From the NCBI RefSeq assembly GCF_026000435.1, contig NZ_AP026763.1, positions 1,736,001-1,800,000 on the forward strand: DNA of 64,000 nt. The letters are read 5' to 3'. The notes under the pieces are model-generated. The model was not told where the DNA came from, did not search any database, and was given only the letters and a program-made list of their open reading frames with translations. This document shows positions 34,730 to 43,503 of this stretch, one piece after another. This DNA comes from Vibrio sp. STUT-A11. Lineage in GTDB: Bacteria; Pseudomonadota; Gammaproteobacteria; Enterobacterales; Vibrionaceae. A program made the position numbers and the translations under genes. How positions within the stretch are numbered: position 1 is the stretch's first letter; each line of letters begins with the position of its first letter.

Positions 34730-35533
34730 ATGAACAACGACTTTGAGAACGATTTTAACCTTGGAGGGAGTGTAGAGCGAGCTTTGTCTGGCAACTACGA
34801 GCTGAAAGCCGGCGCGGTTTTTAGCGAAGCATGGCGCGCCACTATTCAGCACTTTTTGTCATTTTCTCCCGCGATTATCGTCTTGCTTTTGGTTCAGGTA
34901 GGCATTTTCTACATCGCATTACAGCTACAACTGGGTGACCCAAGCGTAATTTTGGATGCAATACAAAACCCAGATTCCTTTTCAACCGACATCGTGTCAG
35001 CTATTTATGTAGCAAACTTTAGCTATGAAGTGATCAGCGCCCCAATTTATGCAGGCATCAGTTTGATGGCAATGAGTCACGTAGCAGGGCTCAAAACAAA
35101 ACTTCGCCACGTAGGGAAAGGACTACAATTCACCGTTCCGGTGATCTTGGCAACGCTAGTGAGTCTGGTGCTTCAAGGGCTGGTTGGAATGCTCCTGGCA
35201 CCACTATCGTTATACCTTTCCCTTGCATTCAGCCACTCCATTTTACTTATTTGTGAGAAACGAGTGTCACCCATGCAATCGCTCTTACTTTCATTGCGAG
35301 CAGTAAATAAAAAGATTTTTGTCGTTGCAACCCTGTATCTTGGCGTGATGTTCATGTTTATTTTTGCGGCAATGTTCTACGGTATCGGGCTAATTTTGGT
35401 GCTGCCTTTCTTTTTCCATTTGAAGGGCATCCTTTACCGCGAGATGTTTGGTATTAAACTCAAGATTGTAGCGAAACAGAAAAATAATAATGATAACGAT
35501 CACGACGGTAAGTCTCAGATTTTTGATGCTTAA
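34730..35533 (+). CDS. Multi-pass inner-membrane protein of unknown function
   Basis: This 267-residue protein has five or six hydrophobic helices, an acidic N-terminus (MNNDFENDFNLGG) and a charged tail with a run of Asn and Asp (KNNNDNDHDGK). It resembles uncharacterised Vibrio membrane proteins; no enzyme motif is visible. It is transcribed alone and ended by a terminator. Confidence 0.7.
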   Translation: MNNDFENDFNLGGSVERALSGNYELKAGAVFSEAWRATIQHFLSFSPAIIVLLLVQVGIFYIALQLQLGDPSVILDAIQNPDSFSTDIVSAIYVANFSYEVISAPIYAGISLMAMSHVAGLKTKLRHVGKGLQFTVPVILATLVSLVLQGLVGMLLAPLSLYLSLAFSHSILLICEKRVSPMQSLLLSLRAVNKKIFVVATLYLGVMFMFIFAAMFYGIGLILVLPFFFHLKGILYREMFGIKLKIVAKQKNNNDNDHDGKSQIFDA

Positions 35534-35554
35534 CGTATCGCTTCAATAACATTC

Positions 35555-35585
35555 AATGGCGGCTTACGAAGAGTCGCCATTTTTA
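35555..35585 (+). terminator. Terminator after the membrane-protein gene
   Basis: AATGGCGGCT and AGTCGCCATT pair with one mismatch and are followed by five T. Confidence 0.7.
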
Positions 35586-35790
35586 TATCGTCACCAAACC
35601 GATGCAGAAGGCTTTATCAGAAACACAAGCTACATTTCAATTAGAATAGGATTCTGCGTGGGGAACCTCTCGTTTTGTTGCTAATCACGTAACTTAAAGC
35701 GGTAAAGGTGTTATAAGAATGCTCAGCATTGCTCAATCCAATTTTGAGCACAAACACAATGATACAAACTAAAACAAATCAACGGTTCAA

Positions 35791-36450
35791 ATGAAAAAGT
35801 TAAGCCTAAGTCTACTGAGTACTGCGGCGCTATTGTTAGCGTCCCCAGCAGCACAAGCTCAAGAATACATGTTTACCTATTCGAAGCTTTACACTCAGCT
35901 GAAGAATAATAATAAGGAAGGCCACGACGATGTAAAAGTCGGCGTATTTTTCGTTAACGCAGATACTCAGCAGCTGTGTAACATTGAAAAAGCCTGGATG
36001 GAGAAAGAGGAGCACTACGAAGAGTTCGTGATCCCAGCATCCAAAGAACTTCCGCTTCCAATCGATAAAAACCTTAAATCTGCAAATCCTTTAGTCTTCG
36101 TTCAGACTCCTATAGACACTCGCTGCGATTACTCATTGGTTGTTATGACAAAACAGCCATTACAGGGTAACGTATCTTATGACCAGCTGACGCCATTAAT
36201 ACCTCAGATGCAAAGTATGCTAGAAGATTTGGGCGGTATGTTTGCTGGCTGGTTTACGCCTGATGTTCAAGGTGTCACCATGGAGTTTGCTAACGGGCTG
36301 AACAGTACTATTTCTTTCTCCAATGGGGCAGAAAAGCCGATCGTTAACGGCAAGGTTCAGGTCGCCTTAGACGAAATAGGTGAGGGTGGATATATGAGCC
36401 TACCAGAATCGACAGTGCGAGTTTTACCGTATTTGCCGAAGGCGAAATAA
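35791..36450 (+). CDS. Secreted DUF2987-like protein
   Basis: This 219-residue exported protein has a clear Sec signal peptide (MKKLSLSLLSTAALLLASPAAQA). The mature protein begins QEYMFTYSKLYTQLK and includes CNIEKAWMEKE and DTRCDYSLVV, so two cysteines may pair in the periplasm. It matches the DUF2987 family of vibrios and shewanellas as I remember it. Function unknown. It is single, with its own terminator. Confidence 0.75.
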   Translation: MKKLSLSLLSTAALLLASPAAQAQEYMFTYSKLYTQLKNNNKEGHDDVKVGVFFVNADTQQLCNIEKAWMEKEEHYEEFVIPASKELPLPIDKNLKSANPLVFVQTPIDTRCDYSLVVMTKQPLQGNVSYDQLTPLIPQMQSMLEDLGGMFAGWFTPDVQGVTMEFANGLNSTISFSNGAEKPIVNGKVQVALDEIGEGGYMSLPESTVRVLPYLPKAK

Positions 36451-36470
36451 TCTGCATCCATCTTATTGAA

Positions 36471-36492
36471 GAGCCGCAACAGCGGCTTTTTT
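36471..36492 (+). terminator. Terminator after the DUF2987 gene
   Basis: GAGCCGC and GCGGCTTTTTT pair around a four-base loop. Confidence 0.8.
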
Positions 36493-36641
36493 CGTTTGAG
36501 GGTAAACAAAACATTGGATTTATCCGTTCTCAATAAAGACAAATATTTAATCCTGAGTAAAAAGACCGTATAATCCACGCCCCATAGAAAACCACCTTAG
36601 GAAGTCCTACCGTCGATTTATCGGCGATGTGAGAGCCCGCA

Positions 36642-37535
36642 ATGAACCAGAAAGATACAAGAAAAGAAACCCTTGAATTCAACAAGCTTCAGAAACGCCT
36701 GAGAAGAAATGTTGGAAATGCCATTACCGAATACAACATGATTGAAGAAGGTGATGTTGTCATGGCATGTATAAGTGGTGGTAAAGATTCATTTGCGATG
36801 CTCGATATCCTGCTGAATCTGCAAAAAGCCGCTCCAATTAAGTTCGAAGTGGTTGCAGTCAACCTCGATCAGAAACAGCCAGGCTTCCCAGAACATATTC
36901 TTCCAGATTACTTTGAGACACTTGATATCCCTTACTACATCGTAGACAAGGACACTTACTCGGTGGTTAAAGAGAAGGTGCCAGAAGGTAAGACAACCTG
37001 TGGACTGTGTTCACGTCTTCGTCGCGGCACGCTTTACTCGTTCGCTGAGAAGATTGGCGCGACTAAGTTGGCCTTGGGCCACCATATGGATGATATCGTA
37101 GAGACCATGTTCCTAAACATGTTCCACGGTTCGCGTCTTAAAGCGATGCCACCAAAGCTACGTTCCGATGACGGCCGTAATGTGGTTATCCGTCCGCTGA
37201 CGTACTGTCGTGAAAAAGATTTAATCAAATACGCAGAACACAAAGATTTCCCAATCATTCCTTGTAACCTGTGTGGTTCTCAAGAGAACTTGCAGCGCCA
37301 ATCGATCAAAGCAATGTTGATTGAATGGGACAAAAAGACGCCTGGACGCGTCGAAGCGATTTTCAAATCAATCCAGAACGTAAGTCCAAGTCAGTTGGCT
37401 GATAAAGAGTTGTTTGATTTCGTTAACCTTCCACTTGACCGCGAAGGTAACCGTGAAGAGTACGAATTCAGTGAAGCGGTCGTCTCTTCAACTAACATTG
37501 ATGAATCCATGTTCATTGATGTGACAAACATTTAA
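36642..37535 (+). CDS. ttcA: tRNA 2-thiocytidine synthetase TtcA
   Basis: TtcA thiolates cytidine 32 of some tRNAs using ATP and a 4Fe-4S cluster. The 297-residue protein has the PP-loop SGGKDSF near residue 47 and two CxxC pairs (CGLC and CNLC) that hold the cluster. The sequence is almost that of the E. coli enzyme in the core, with a slightly shorter N-terminus. It is followed by a repeat element and lies next to uspE and fnr, the usual order in gamma-proteobacteria. Confidence 0.95.
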   Translation: MNQKDTRKETLEFNKLQKRLRRNVGNAITEYNMIEEGDVVMACISGGKDSFAMLDILLNLQKAAPIKFEVVAVNLDQKQPGFPEHILPDYFETLDIPYYIVDKDTYSVVKEKVPEGKTTCGLCSRLRRGTLYSFAEKIGATKLALGHHMDDIVETMFLNMFHGSRLKAMPPKLRSDDGRNVVIRPLTYCREKDLIKYAEHKDFPIIPCNLCGSQENLQRQSIKAMLIEWDKKTPGRVEAIFKSIQNVSPSQLADKELFDFVNLPLDREGNREEYEFSEAVVSSTNIDESMFIDVTNI

Positions 37536-37596
37536 TTAAAAAAGCTAAAGTAGCGCAGCTCACTGGAATGCCAGGTGAAATAAAAGACCCGAGACC

Positions 37597-37714
37597 AAAG
37601 GTTTTAGGAATACGGAGCGCTGCGCTTACAGATTACGGAGAATAGGATACAGACAGGGAAATATGATCCGTAGTCTGTATTCCGTACTCCCAATACTCTT
37701 TTCCTAGAACCTTT
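37597..37714. repeat. Palindromic intergenic repeat (MITE-like)
   Basis: This 118-bp noncoding element has ends AAAGGTTTTAGG and CCTAGAACCTTT, complementary except at one position. An inner inverted repeat pairs GGATACAGAC-like and GTCTGTATTC segments, and several TACGGA/TCCGTA blocks occur. It fills the gap between convergent ttcA and uspE. I remember similar elements between Vibrio genes. It could act as a terminator-like structure or be a non-autonomous mobile element. Confidence 0.5.
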
Positions 37715-37721
37715 CTTTCTA

Positions 37722-38669
37722 TTACGTCGCCGTATTCGGATCCAGAGGGCTGATGTAACCTTTTGGTTTCAATGCCAGGACATCGCAGTTAATTTTATCA
37801 ATGACATGCTCGGCCGTATTACCAATAAAGACGGCTGACAGTCCTGTACGGCCAGTTGTGCCCAAAATTACCATCGCCGCGTTTAGACGTTCCGCAGTAG
37901 CAGGGATAACATCTTCTGGCAACCCTTGCTCAACGATGGTTTGTTCTTCATCCAATCCATGCTTTTGGCGCAGTGCTTTCATTGCTGTAAGATGGTGGCC
38001 GCGAACAGCATCTGTGTAAGTCGTAGGGTCAAATTCAGGTAACTCGATAGTAATATTCGCGGGCGTTACAGGGTAGGCGTTCACAAGAAACGGATCCGCG
38101 TTCAGACGACCTGACATCTCTTTTAAGCGTTCTACCATAGAGTCGTTAAGATCAATGTGTGTTGGGTTTTCCGAACCGATATGAACAGATGCCAGAATAT
38201 TCGCATGCTCTGGCCAGTCCGCATTCTTAATCAACAATACCGGAATTGGGCATTTACGCAGCAGGTGCCAGTCTGTCGGTGTGAAAATAACCGACTCTAA
38301 GACATCATGTTTTCGAGTGCCCTTAATCAGCAGATCGTGGCTGCCTGAGAACACTTCTCCTATGATTGCTTCGTAAGGACGGTTGTGCCAAACCACACAC
38401 ACCTCAAAGTCAAAGCTGTCGTTTAAGTATGGTTGAGCGATTTTTCGCATCCACTGTTCACGCTGATGGATAACACCACGACGCATTGCATCTCTTTCAT
38501 CCACTGACAGCATTGAAGTCATGTCATACGAGAAATCATAGATGGATAAAAAGAAAGTAATTCGGCTTCTTGATACGCTTTTTTGAGCCAATTGAACTGC
38601 TCTCGCGAGTGCCGGTTGTTCATCACTATTGATGTTAGCAACAACTAAAATTTTACTGTATATACTCAT
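37722..38669 (-). CDS. uspE: Universal stress protein UspE
   Basis: This tandem universal-stress-protein has two Usp domains in about 315 residues. The second domain shows the nucleotide-binding tail GTTGRTGLSAVFIGNTAEHV. The protein follows E. coli UspE closely (LSIYDFSYDMTSML, VVWHNRPYEAII, IFTPTDWHLLRKCP). The ATG at 38669 (MSIYSKILVV) is preferred to 38681. UspE acts in stress resistance and motility/adhesion control. It lies after fnr on the same strand, with about 180 bases between, as in other gamma-proteobacteria. Confidence 0.93.
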   Translation of the reverse strand: MSIYSKILVVANINSDEQPALARAVQLAQKSVSRSRITFFLSIYDFSYDMTSMLSVDERDAMRRGVIHQREQWMRKIAQPYLNDSFDFEVCVVWHNRPYEAIIGEVFSGSHDLLIKGTRKHDVLESVIFTPTDWHLLRKCPIPVLLIKNADWPEHANILASVHIGSENPTHIDLNDSMVERLKEMSGRLNADPFLVNAYPVTPANITIELPEFDPTTYTDAVRGHHLTAMKALRQKHGLDEEQTIVEQGLPEDVIPATAERLNAAMVILGTTGRTGLSAVFIGNTAEHVIDKINCDVLALKPKGYISPLDPNTAT

Positions 38670-38849
38670 ATCTAAGCCCACTTATATTGCAAGACCAACT
38701 ACTGAATATAAAGTAAATCAGTATATTGGAGTACTTACCGCATATTTTTAATGTAGCTCAGTTTGCAGAAGATTTTGAGGACTTTCGAAGGGAATTTGTG
38801 AGAAATATGATGTGGCTCAGCTTAAAGCCACATCAATAAATAGGAGAGG

Positions 38850-39596
38850 TTATTCTGCCGTTACGCCTGCAAGTTCCATCAGCGCATCGTGATCTAAGAT
38901 AGTGATATATTTACCTTTAACACTTAAGATCTCAGATTTTTGAAAACGACCAAGAAGACGGCTGATTGTTTCAACGGTCAGACCAAGATAGTTACCGATA
39001 TCACCACGAGTCATGGTTAGGCGGAATTCTCTAGGACTAAAGCCACGTTGAGAAAAACGCGTTGATAGGTTGAACAGGAATGCAGCAAGACGCTCTTCAG
39101 CATTCTTCTTAGAAAGAAGCAGGATCATTTCCTGATCGCCTTTGATTTCGTTACTCATCAGACGCATAATTTGCTGGCGCAGCTTAGGCATTTTACCTGA
39201 CAAGTCATCGAGAATTTCGTATGGAATTTCACATACCATAGACGTTTCTAAAGCTTGGGCAAAACTTGGGTGGCAGTCCCCAGTAATTGCGTCAAAACCT
39301 ACGAGATCACCCGCTAAGTGAAACGCCGTTATTTGTTCGTCGCCTTGCTCAGTGATTGTATAGCTCTTGATTGTGCCAGAGCGGATAGCGTACAAAGACT
39401 TAAGCTCATCGCCTGCTTTGAATAGCTCTTGGCCTTTTTGAATCGGCTTTTTGCGCTCAATGATTTGGTCAAGCTGATCAAGTTCAGATTCATTCAGAGT
39501 GAATGGGATACACAACTGACTGATGCTACAATCTTGGCAGTGAATTGCACAACCACCTGATTGGACACGCTTTGTTGCAGGTTTTTCAGAAATCAT
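38850..39596 (-). CDS. fnr: Oxygen-sensing regulator FNR
   Basis: This is the global anaerobic regulator. The 248-residue protein has cluster ligands Cys20, Cys23, Cys29 and Cys122, at the same numbers as in E. coli, so an oxygen-labile 4Fe-4S cluster is expected. The helix-turn-helix region GNYLGLTVETISRLLGRFQ includes the E-xx-SR recognition residues for TTGAT half-sites. A perfect FNR box lies 17 bases upstream, suggesting autoregulation. Neighbours are uspE and the cbb3-oxidase assembly genes. Confidence 0.96.
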   Translation of the reverse strand: MISEKPATKRVQSGGCAIHCQDCSISQLCIPFTLNESELDQLDQIIERKKPIQKGQELFKAGDELKSLYAIRSGTIKSYTITEQGDEQITAFHLAGDLVGFDAITGDCHPSFAQALETSMVCEIPYEILDDLSGKMPKLRQQIMRLMSNEIKGDQEMILLLSKKNAEERLAAFLFNLSTRFSQRGFSPREFRLTMTRGDIGNYLGLTVETISRLLGRFQKSEILSVKGKYITILDHDALMELAGVTAE

Positions 39597-39612
39597 AACA
39601 ACCTTTCACTAT

Positions 39613-39626
39613 TTGATATACATCAA
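39613..39626. promoter_or_regulatory. FNR box TTGAT-N4-ATCAA
   Basis: Perfect match to the FNR consensus, centred about 23 bases before the fnr ATG. The position close to the start codon suggests repression of fnr by its product. Confidence 0.8.
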
Positions 39627-39686
39627 TATTTTAGCACTGCTTAATCCTAAAGGATAGCAAAAATATTGTGGGTATAGACTTTCAAG

Positions 39687-40364
39687 TTATATGAAACCAA
39701 GCATTTGTATGGCTCCCGCAGCAGTATACGTTCCATAACCTATAAGAATTAATGCAGATATGTTTCTAAATATTAATGATTTTTGCAGTTTCTGAAAATA
39801 ACTCGCCCCGTAACTAACAGCAAGCATCGAAGGGAGGGTCCCCACACCAAAGGCTAGCATGATCAAACCACCGTTCATGGCGCTTCCTGAAACGGCCGAC
39901 CAAGTTAATGCTGAATAGACTAGACCACATGGCAGCCATCCCCAAACAAAGCCGAATGGCAGAGCATGAAACGCGCTTTTCAACGGTAGCAGGCTTTTCC
40001 CCGCTGGAGATATGAACTTCCAAAGTGTCTGACCCAGCTTTTCTATTATGAGCAAACCTTGCCACCATTTAGCGATGTATAGGGCAACTAAAATCATAAA
40101 TATTGCCGCGACAAAGCGCAGCCATGCAAGTGAGTGAGCTAAACCACTTAATTCCGACAGACCAGAAATAGCACCACCAATTAGGGCGCCAAACAACGCA
40201 TAGCTGGATATTCGGCCCAGATTGTAGAACATTGGAACAAGAGGAGAGCTTTTGGTTTGTGGTGAGCCCATTGACAGCAAGGAGGCAATACCACCGCACA
40301 TGCCCATACAATGACCGGACCCTACAAGTCCGATCATTAACGCACCGATAAAATCAGGATTCAT
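39687..40364 (-). CDS. TauE/SafE-type membrane protein of the cbb3 cluster
   Basis: This polytopic membrane protein has about 225 residues and six helices. It has the GHCMGMCGG motif at its N-terminus and WLPCGLVYSAL later, the pattern of the DsbD-like SafE/SirX group found beside ccoS and thought to assist copper supply to the oxidase. The ATG at 40364 is used rather than an upstream TTG at 40370. It is co-oriented with ccoS, with a 9-base gap. The exact transported species is not established. Confidence 0.85.
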   Translation of the reverse strand: MNPDFIGALMIGLVGSGHCMGMCGGIASLLSMGSPQTKSSPLVPMFYNLGRISSYALFGALIGGAISGLSELSGLAHSLAWLRFVAAIFMILVALYIAKWWQGLLIIEKLGQTLWKFISPAGKSLLPLKSAFHALPFGFVWGWLPCGLVYSALTWSAVSGSAMNGGLIMLAFGVGTLPSMLAVSYGASYFQKLQKSLIFRNISALILIGYGTYTAAGAIQMLGFI

Positions 40365-40373
40365 ATACAAAGG

Positions 40374-40538
40374 CTACGATTTTTTATTTTCAGACTGGTC
40401 TTCTTCATCTAGCAGAATGTTGTGACCCTGGCGCTCGAGATCTTCAAACTGATCACTTCGAACAGCCCAAAGAAAAATAGCGACAGCAACACAAACTAAA
40501 ACAATGGCGATGGGAATTAAGATATAAATACTTTCCAT
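40374..40538 (-). CDS. ccoS: cbb3 oxidase assembly protein CcoS
   Basis: This 54-residue gene is easily missed. It reads MESIYILIPIAIVLVCVAV through one transmembrane helix and then WAVRSDQFEDLERQG, the classic CcoS tail. CcoS is needed for active cytochrome cbb3 oxidase, probably in heme or copper insertion. It stands 15 bases after ccoI and 9 bases before the SafE-type gene. There is no overlap with other reading frames of note. Confidence 0.92.
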   Translation of the reverse strand: MESIYILIPIAIVLVCVAVAIFLWAVRSDQFEDLERQGHNILLDEEDQSENKKS

Positions 40539-40553
40539 GTTAGCTTTCTCTAT

Positions 40554-42917
40554 TTATTTCTCTTTAAGCAGTCGCAGCGAATTGGAGATCACGATTATCG
40601 AGCTGGCTGACATACCAACCACCGCAACATACGGCGCAACCAAACCAGAAACAGCAAGGGGCAAAATTAGCAGGTTATAACCTAAAGACCAAGCCAAGTT
40701 TTCCCTGATGATTTTTCTCGTACGAAGTGCCAGCAGGCGTGCTTCTAACAATTTCTCTAGATTATCACCCAATAGCGTCATGTCAGCGGATGCTTTTGCT
40801 ACGTCAGTACCACCGCCCATAGCAACCGATAAGTGAGCTCCGGCGAGAGTAGGAGCATCATTGATACCATCACCAACCATCAGGGTAATGTTGTCGCTAT
40901 CCAAACTCTTAAGATACGCGAGTTTGTCTTCCGGTTTTGCCGATGCGATCACATGGTCGATGCCGATTTCATCCGCTACAGGCTGGGCATTTTGAATTGA
41001 ATCACCAGTAAGTAGCGTTGTCTTTATGCCGGCCTGTGCAAAACGCTGGATAAATAGCTGACTTTCTTCACGAATAGGGTCGCGATAATAGAAGGTTGCA
41101 ACATGCTCATCGTTTACCGATAAATAGACTGCGTGACTCTCATCACTGCCTTCACCGACGACAAAAGAGGCACTGCCGATTTTCACACGTTTTTCGTTCC
41201 ATATGCCTTCGATACCAGAGCCAATGATATTCTTCACATCTGAGACAGCAACATCTTCATTTACGTAGCGCGAGAATGAACGGGCTATAGGGTGGTTAGC
41301 GTGGGCTTCCAGTGCAGCAGCCAGCGCGAGACTATCAGCCTCTGAGAGCACACCAAAAACGCTCGTGCGGCTAATTTCGATATCACCTTTTGTCAGTGTG
41401 CCGGTTTTATCAATAACAAGGTGATTCACTTTGCACAAGGTTTCAAAAACATGTCCTTTGCGAAGCAAAATACCGAAGTTACCCATTCTTGACGTCGCAC
41501 AAGTCAGCGCGGTTGGTGTCGCCAAAGAGAGTGCACAAGGGCAGGTTGCAACTAAAACTGACAGCATGATCCAGAATGCATCATCAGGTTTAGTTTGGTG
41601 CCAGTAAAACCACGTACCTGCCGAAATAATAAGTATCGCGCCAACAAAGTAACGCGCTACCACATCTGCGATTTCGGCAATTTTTGGTTTCGAATGCTGA
41701 GCTTCATCTTGCAGGCGTACAATGTTTGAAATGACTGAGTCCGCTTTAGAGCTGGTCACTTCAAGTTCAAACGATTCATCGCCGTTGAGCGTACCTGCAA
41801 AAACCACATCGCCTTCTTTCTTAACAACATGAACTGATTCACCGGTTAGCATGGATTCATCGATATGAATACGACCAGAAATAACTTTACCATCCGCAGG
41901 AATGTGCTCACCTGGAAGAACGCGGATGCGGTCACCAATTTTCAGTGTCTTCACTGGGATTTGGTCGCCATCTAAGGTCGTCGCAATCGCCGGAATCAGT
42001 TTAAGCAGGTTACCACTAGCCGCTGCTGCTTTACGACGAGCACGCATCTCCAGGAAACGCCCGACAAGAAGGAAGAAGGTAAACATCGAAATCGATTCGA
42101 AAAAGACTTCACCTTGCTCTGTAAACGTCGCTACGAGACTGGCGACATAGGCAAAAATAAGTGCAATCGAGACGGGCACGTCCATACCCAACGTACGGCC
42201 TTTGATGCTTCGCCAGGCATTTAAATAGAAAGGAAGCGCAGAGTAGAGAAGCACCGGCGTCGCAAATATCAGACTGACCCAGCGAAAGTAGTTTTTAAAC
42301 TCTGGCTCCAGATCACCAAAAACTTCCAGATACAACGCCACGGCAAGCATCATAACCTGCATGGTAGCAAGACCTGCAATCCCAAGGCGATAAAGGTATT
42401 GCTTCATCATTCGATGATAAGAAGCTTCTTGTGCGTCCGCTTCAAATGGCGCAGCCTTGTAGCCTAGTTTATGAATCACCGAAAGTAATTCACTTAAACG
42501 AACCTGTGTTTTGTCCCAAGCAAGCAAAGCGCGGTTTGTCGTTGTATTAACACGAATAGAAACCAAGCCTTTGGTATTGGATACCTGCTTTTCGATCAAC
42601 CATGCGCAGGCCGCACAGGACACACCATCTAAGGAAAGTGTCACTTCAGAAACATTATCGTGATGACGAACAAACTCAGACTGAACGTCTTCATTATCGT
42701 AGTGAATCAGCGCTTGAAGCTGCTCTGGAACGAGATCTGCCTTTTCAGCAGGTGCAGTCCGGTATTGGTAGTAAGAGACGAGACCACTATCAATGATCGT
42801 TTGTGCCACGGTCTGACAACCAGGGCAGCACATATCACGGACTTCACCGAGTATTTCTACCTTAAAATCCGTGTTGGCTGGTACATCTTCACCGCAGTGA
42901 TAACAGGATTTACACAT
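40554..42917 (-). CDS. ccoI: Copper-exporting P1B-type ATPase CcoI/FixI
   Basis: This P-type ATPase supplies copper to the cbb3 oxidase during assembly. The 787-residue protein has an N-terminal cysteine cluster (CYHCG, CCPGCQ), a heavy-metal domain (GVSCAACAWLIEKQ), and eight expected helices with the CPC metal site in TCPCALSLATPTA. TGES, DKTGTLTKG and GDGINDAPTLAGA follow, for actuator, phosphorylation and hinge. Its start is four bases after the ccoH stop. Length and motifs match CcoI rather than CopA. Confidence 0.94.
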   Translation of the reverse strand: MCKSCYHCGEDVPANTDFKVEILGEVRDMCCPGCQTVAQTIIDSGLVSYYQYRTAPAEKADLVPEQLQALIHYDNEDVQSEFVRHHDNVSEVTLSLDGVSCAACAWLIEKQVSNTKGLVSIRVNTTTNRALLAWDKTQVRLSELLSVIHKLGYKAAPFEADAQEASYHRMMKQYLYRLGIAGLATMQVMMLAVALYLEVFGDLEPEFKNYFRWVSLIFATPVLLYSALPFYLNAWRSIKGRTLGMDVPVSIALIFAYVASLVATFTEQGEVFFESISMFTFFLLVGRFLEMRARRKAAAASGNLLKLIPAIATTLDGDQIPVKTLKIGDRIRVLPGEHIPADGKVISGRIHIDESMLTGESVHVVKKEGDVVFAGTLNGDESFELEVTSSKADSVISNIVRLQDEAQHSKPKIAEIADVVARYFVGAILIISAGTWFYWHQTKPDDAFWIMLSVLVATCPCALSLATPTALTCATSRMGNFGILLRKGHVFETLCKVNHLVIDKTGTLTKGDIEISRTSVFGVLSEADSLALAAALEAHANHPIARSFSRYVNEDVAVSDVKNIIGSGIEGIWNEKRVKIGSASFVVGEGSDESHAVYLSVNDEHVATFYYRDPIREESQLFIQRFAQAGIKTTLLTGDSIQNAQPVADEIGIDHVIASAKPEDKLAYLKSLDSDNITLMVGDGINDAPTLAGAHLSVAMGGGTDVAKASADMTLLGDNLEKLLEARLLALRTRKIIRENLAWSLGYNLLILPLAVSGLVAPYVAVVGMSASSIIVISNSLRLLKEK

Positions 42918-42921
42918 AAGA

Positions 42922-43398
42922 TTACTTCATCAAAACGGTGTCAGCGGTAGGAAACTCAACTTTACCTTGAATCATCCATTGTTTGTCGTGTGGTTGTAAC
43001 TCAATAAACCAAGGACCTAGGATATCTTCGTCTGGCGTTAATCGGTAATTACCAGAAGCGTCCGCAGTAATTAGCTTCGAGAAATCGCGATCAGGAAGAG
43101 TACGGTGAGTAAAAGTGGCAGTTAGCGCTGGGTAGTGGGCCAACTCACCTTTATCAAAGTGAATAACTACCGTGTTGCTATTAGACGAAACATGCGCGTT
43201 TAGACTCAGGTCACGAGCGACATTCATTTTACTGATGTCAATGTTAATCCCTTTCCCTTTTTTATAGTAATCCTCAGCAACTAAAGAAACAGAGTTGTTC
43301 GAGAAAATGACCACAGTCACGATTGTCCAACCAATAACAATAAGAGGAAGGATAATCAGGAACCACGGCCAAAATTGTTTATACCAAGGCTTTACCAT
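42922..43398 (-). CDS. ccoH: cbb3 assembly protein CcoH (FixH family)
   Basis: This 158-residue protein has one N-terminal transmembrane helix (FWPWFLIILPLIVIGWT) and a periplasmic beta-rich domain. FixH/CcoH associates with the CcoI pump and the oxidase during assembly. The motif VAEDYYKKGKGIN is typical. It is separated from ccoP by about 105 bases that hold a terminator, so it may have its own promoter or be read through at a lower level. Confidence 0.87.
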   Translation of the reverse strand: MVKPWYKQFWPWFLIILPLIVIGWTIVTVVIFSNNSVSLVAEDYYKKGKGINIDISKMNVARDLSLNAHVSSNSNTVVIHFDKGELAHYPALTATFTHRTLPDRDFSKLITADASGNYRLTPDEDILGPWFIELQPHDKQWMIQGKVEFPTADTVLMK

Positions 43399-43445
43399 AA
43401 AAAAGTTCTCAACAGCTAAATGAAAAAATAGGAGGCGTTAAATTT

Positions 43446-43477
43446 AAAGGAAAGACAGCCCCTATGAAAGGGGCTGT
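43446..43477 (-). terminator. Terminator between ccoP and ccoH
   Basis: CAGCCCC and GGGGCTG pair around a seven-base loop. On the minus strand a T-rich stretch follows. It ends or attenuates the ccoNOQP transcript. Confidence 0.75.
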
Positions 43478-43503
43478 TATTGCAATGTTACTGAATATCT
43501 TGG

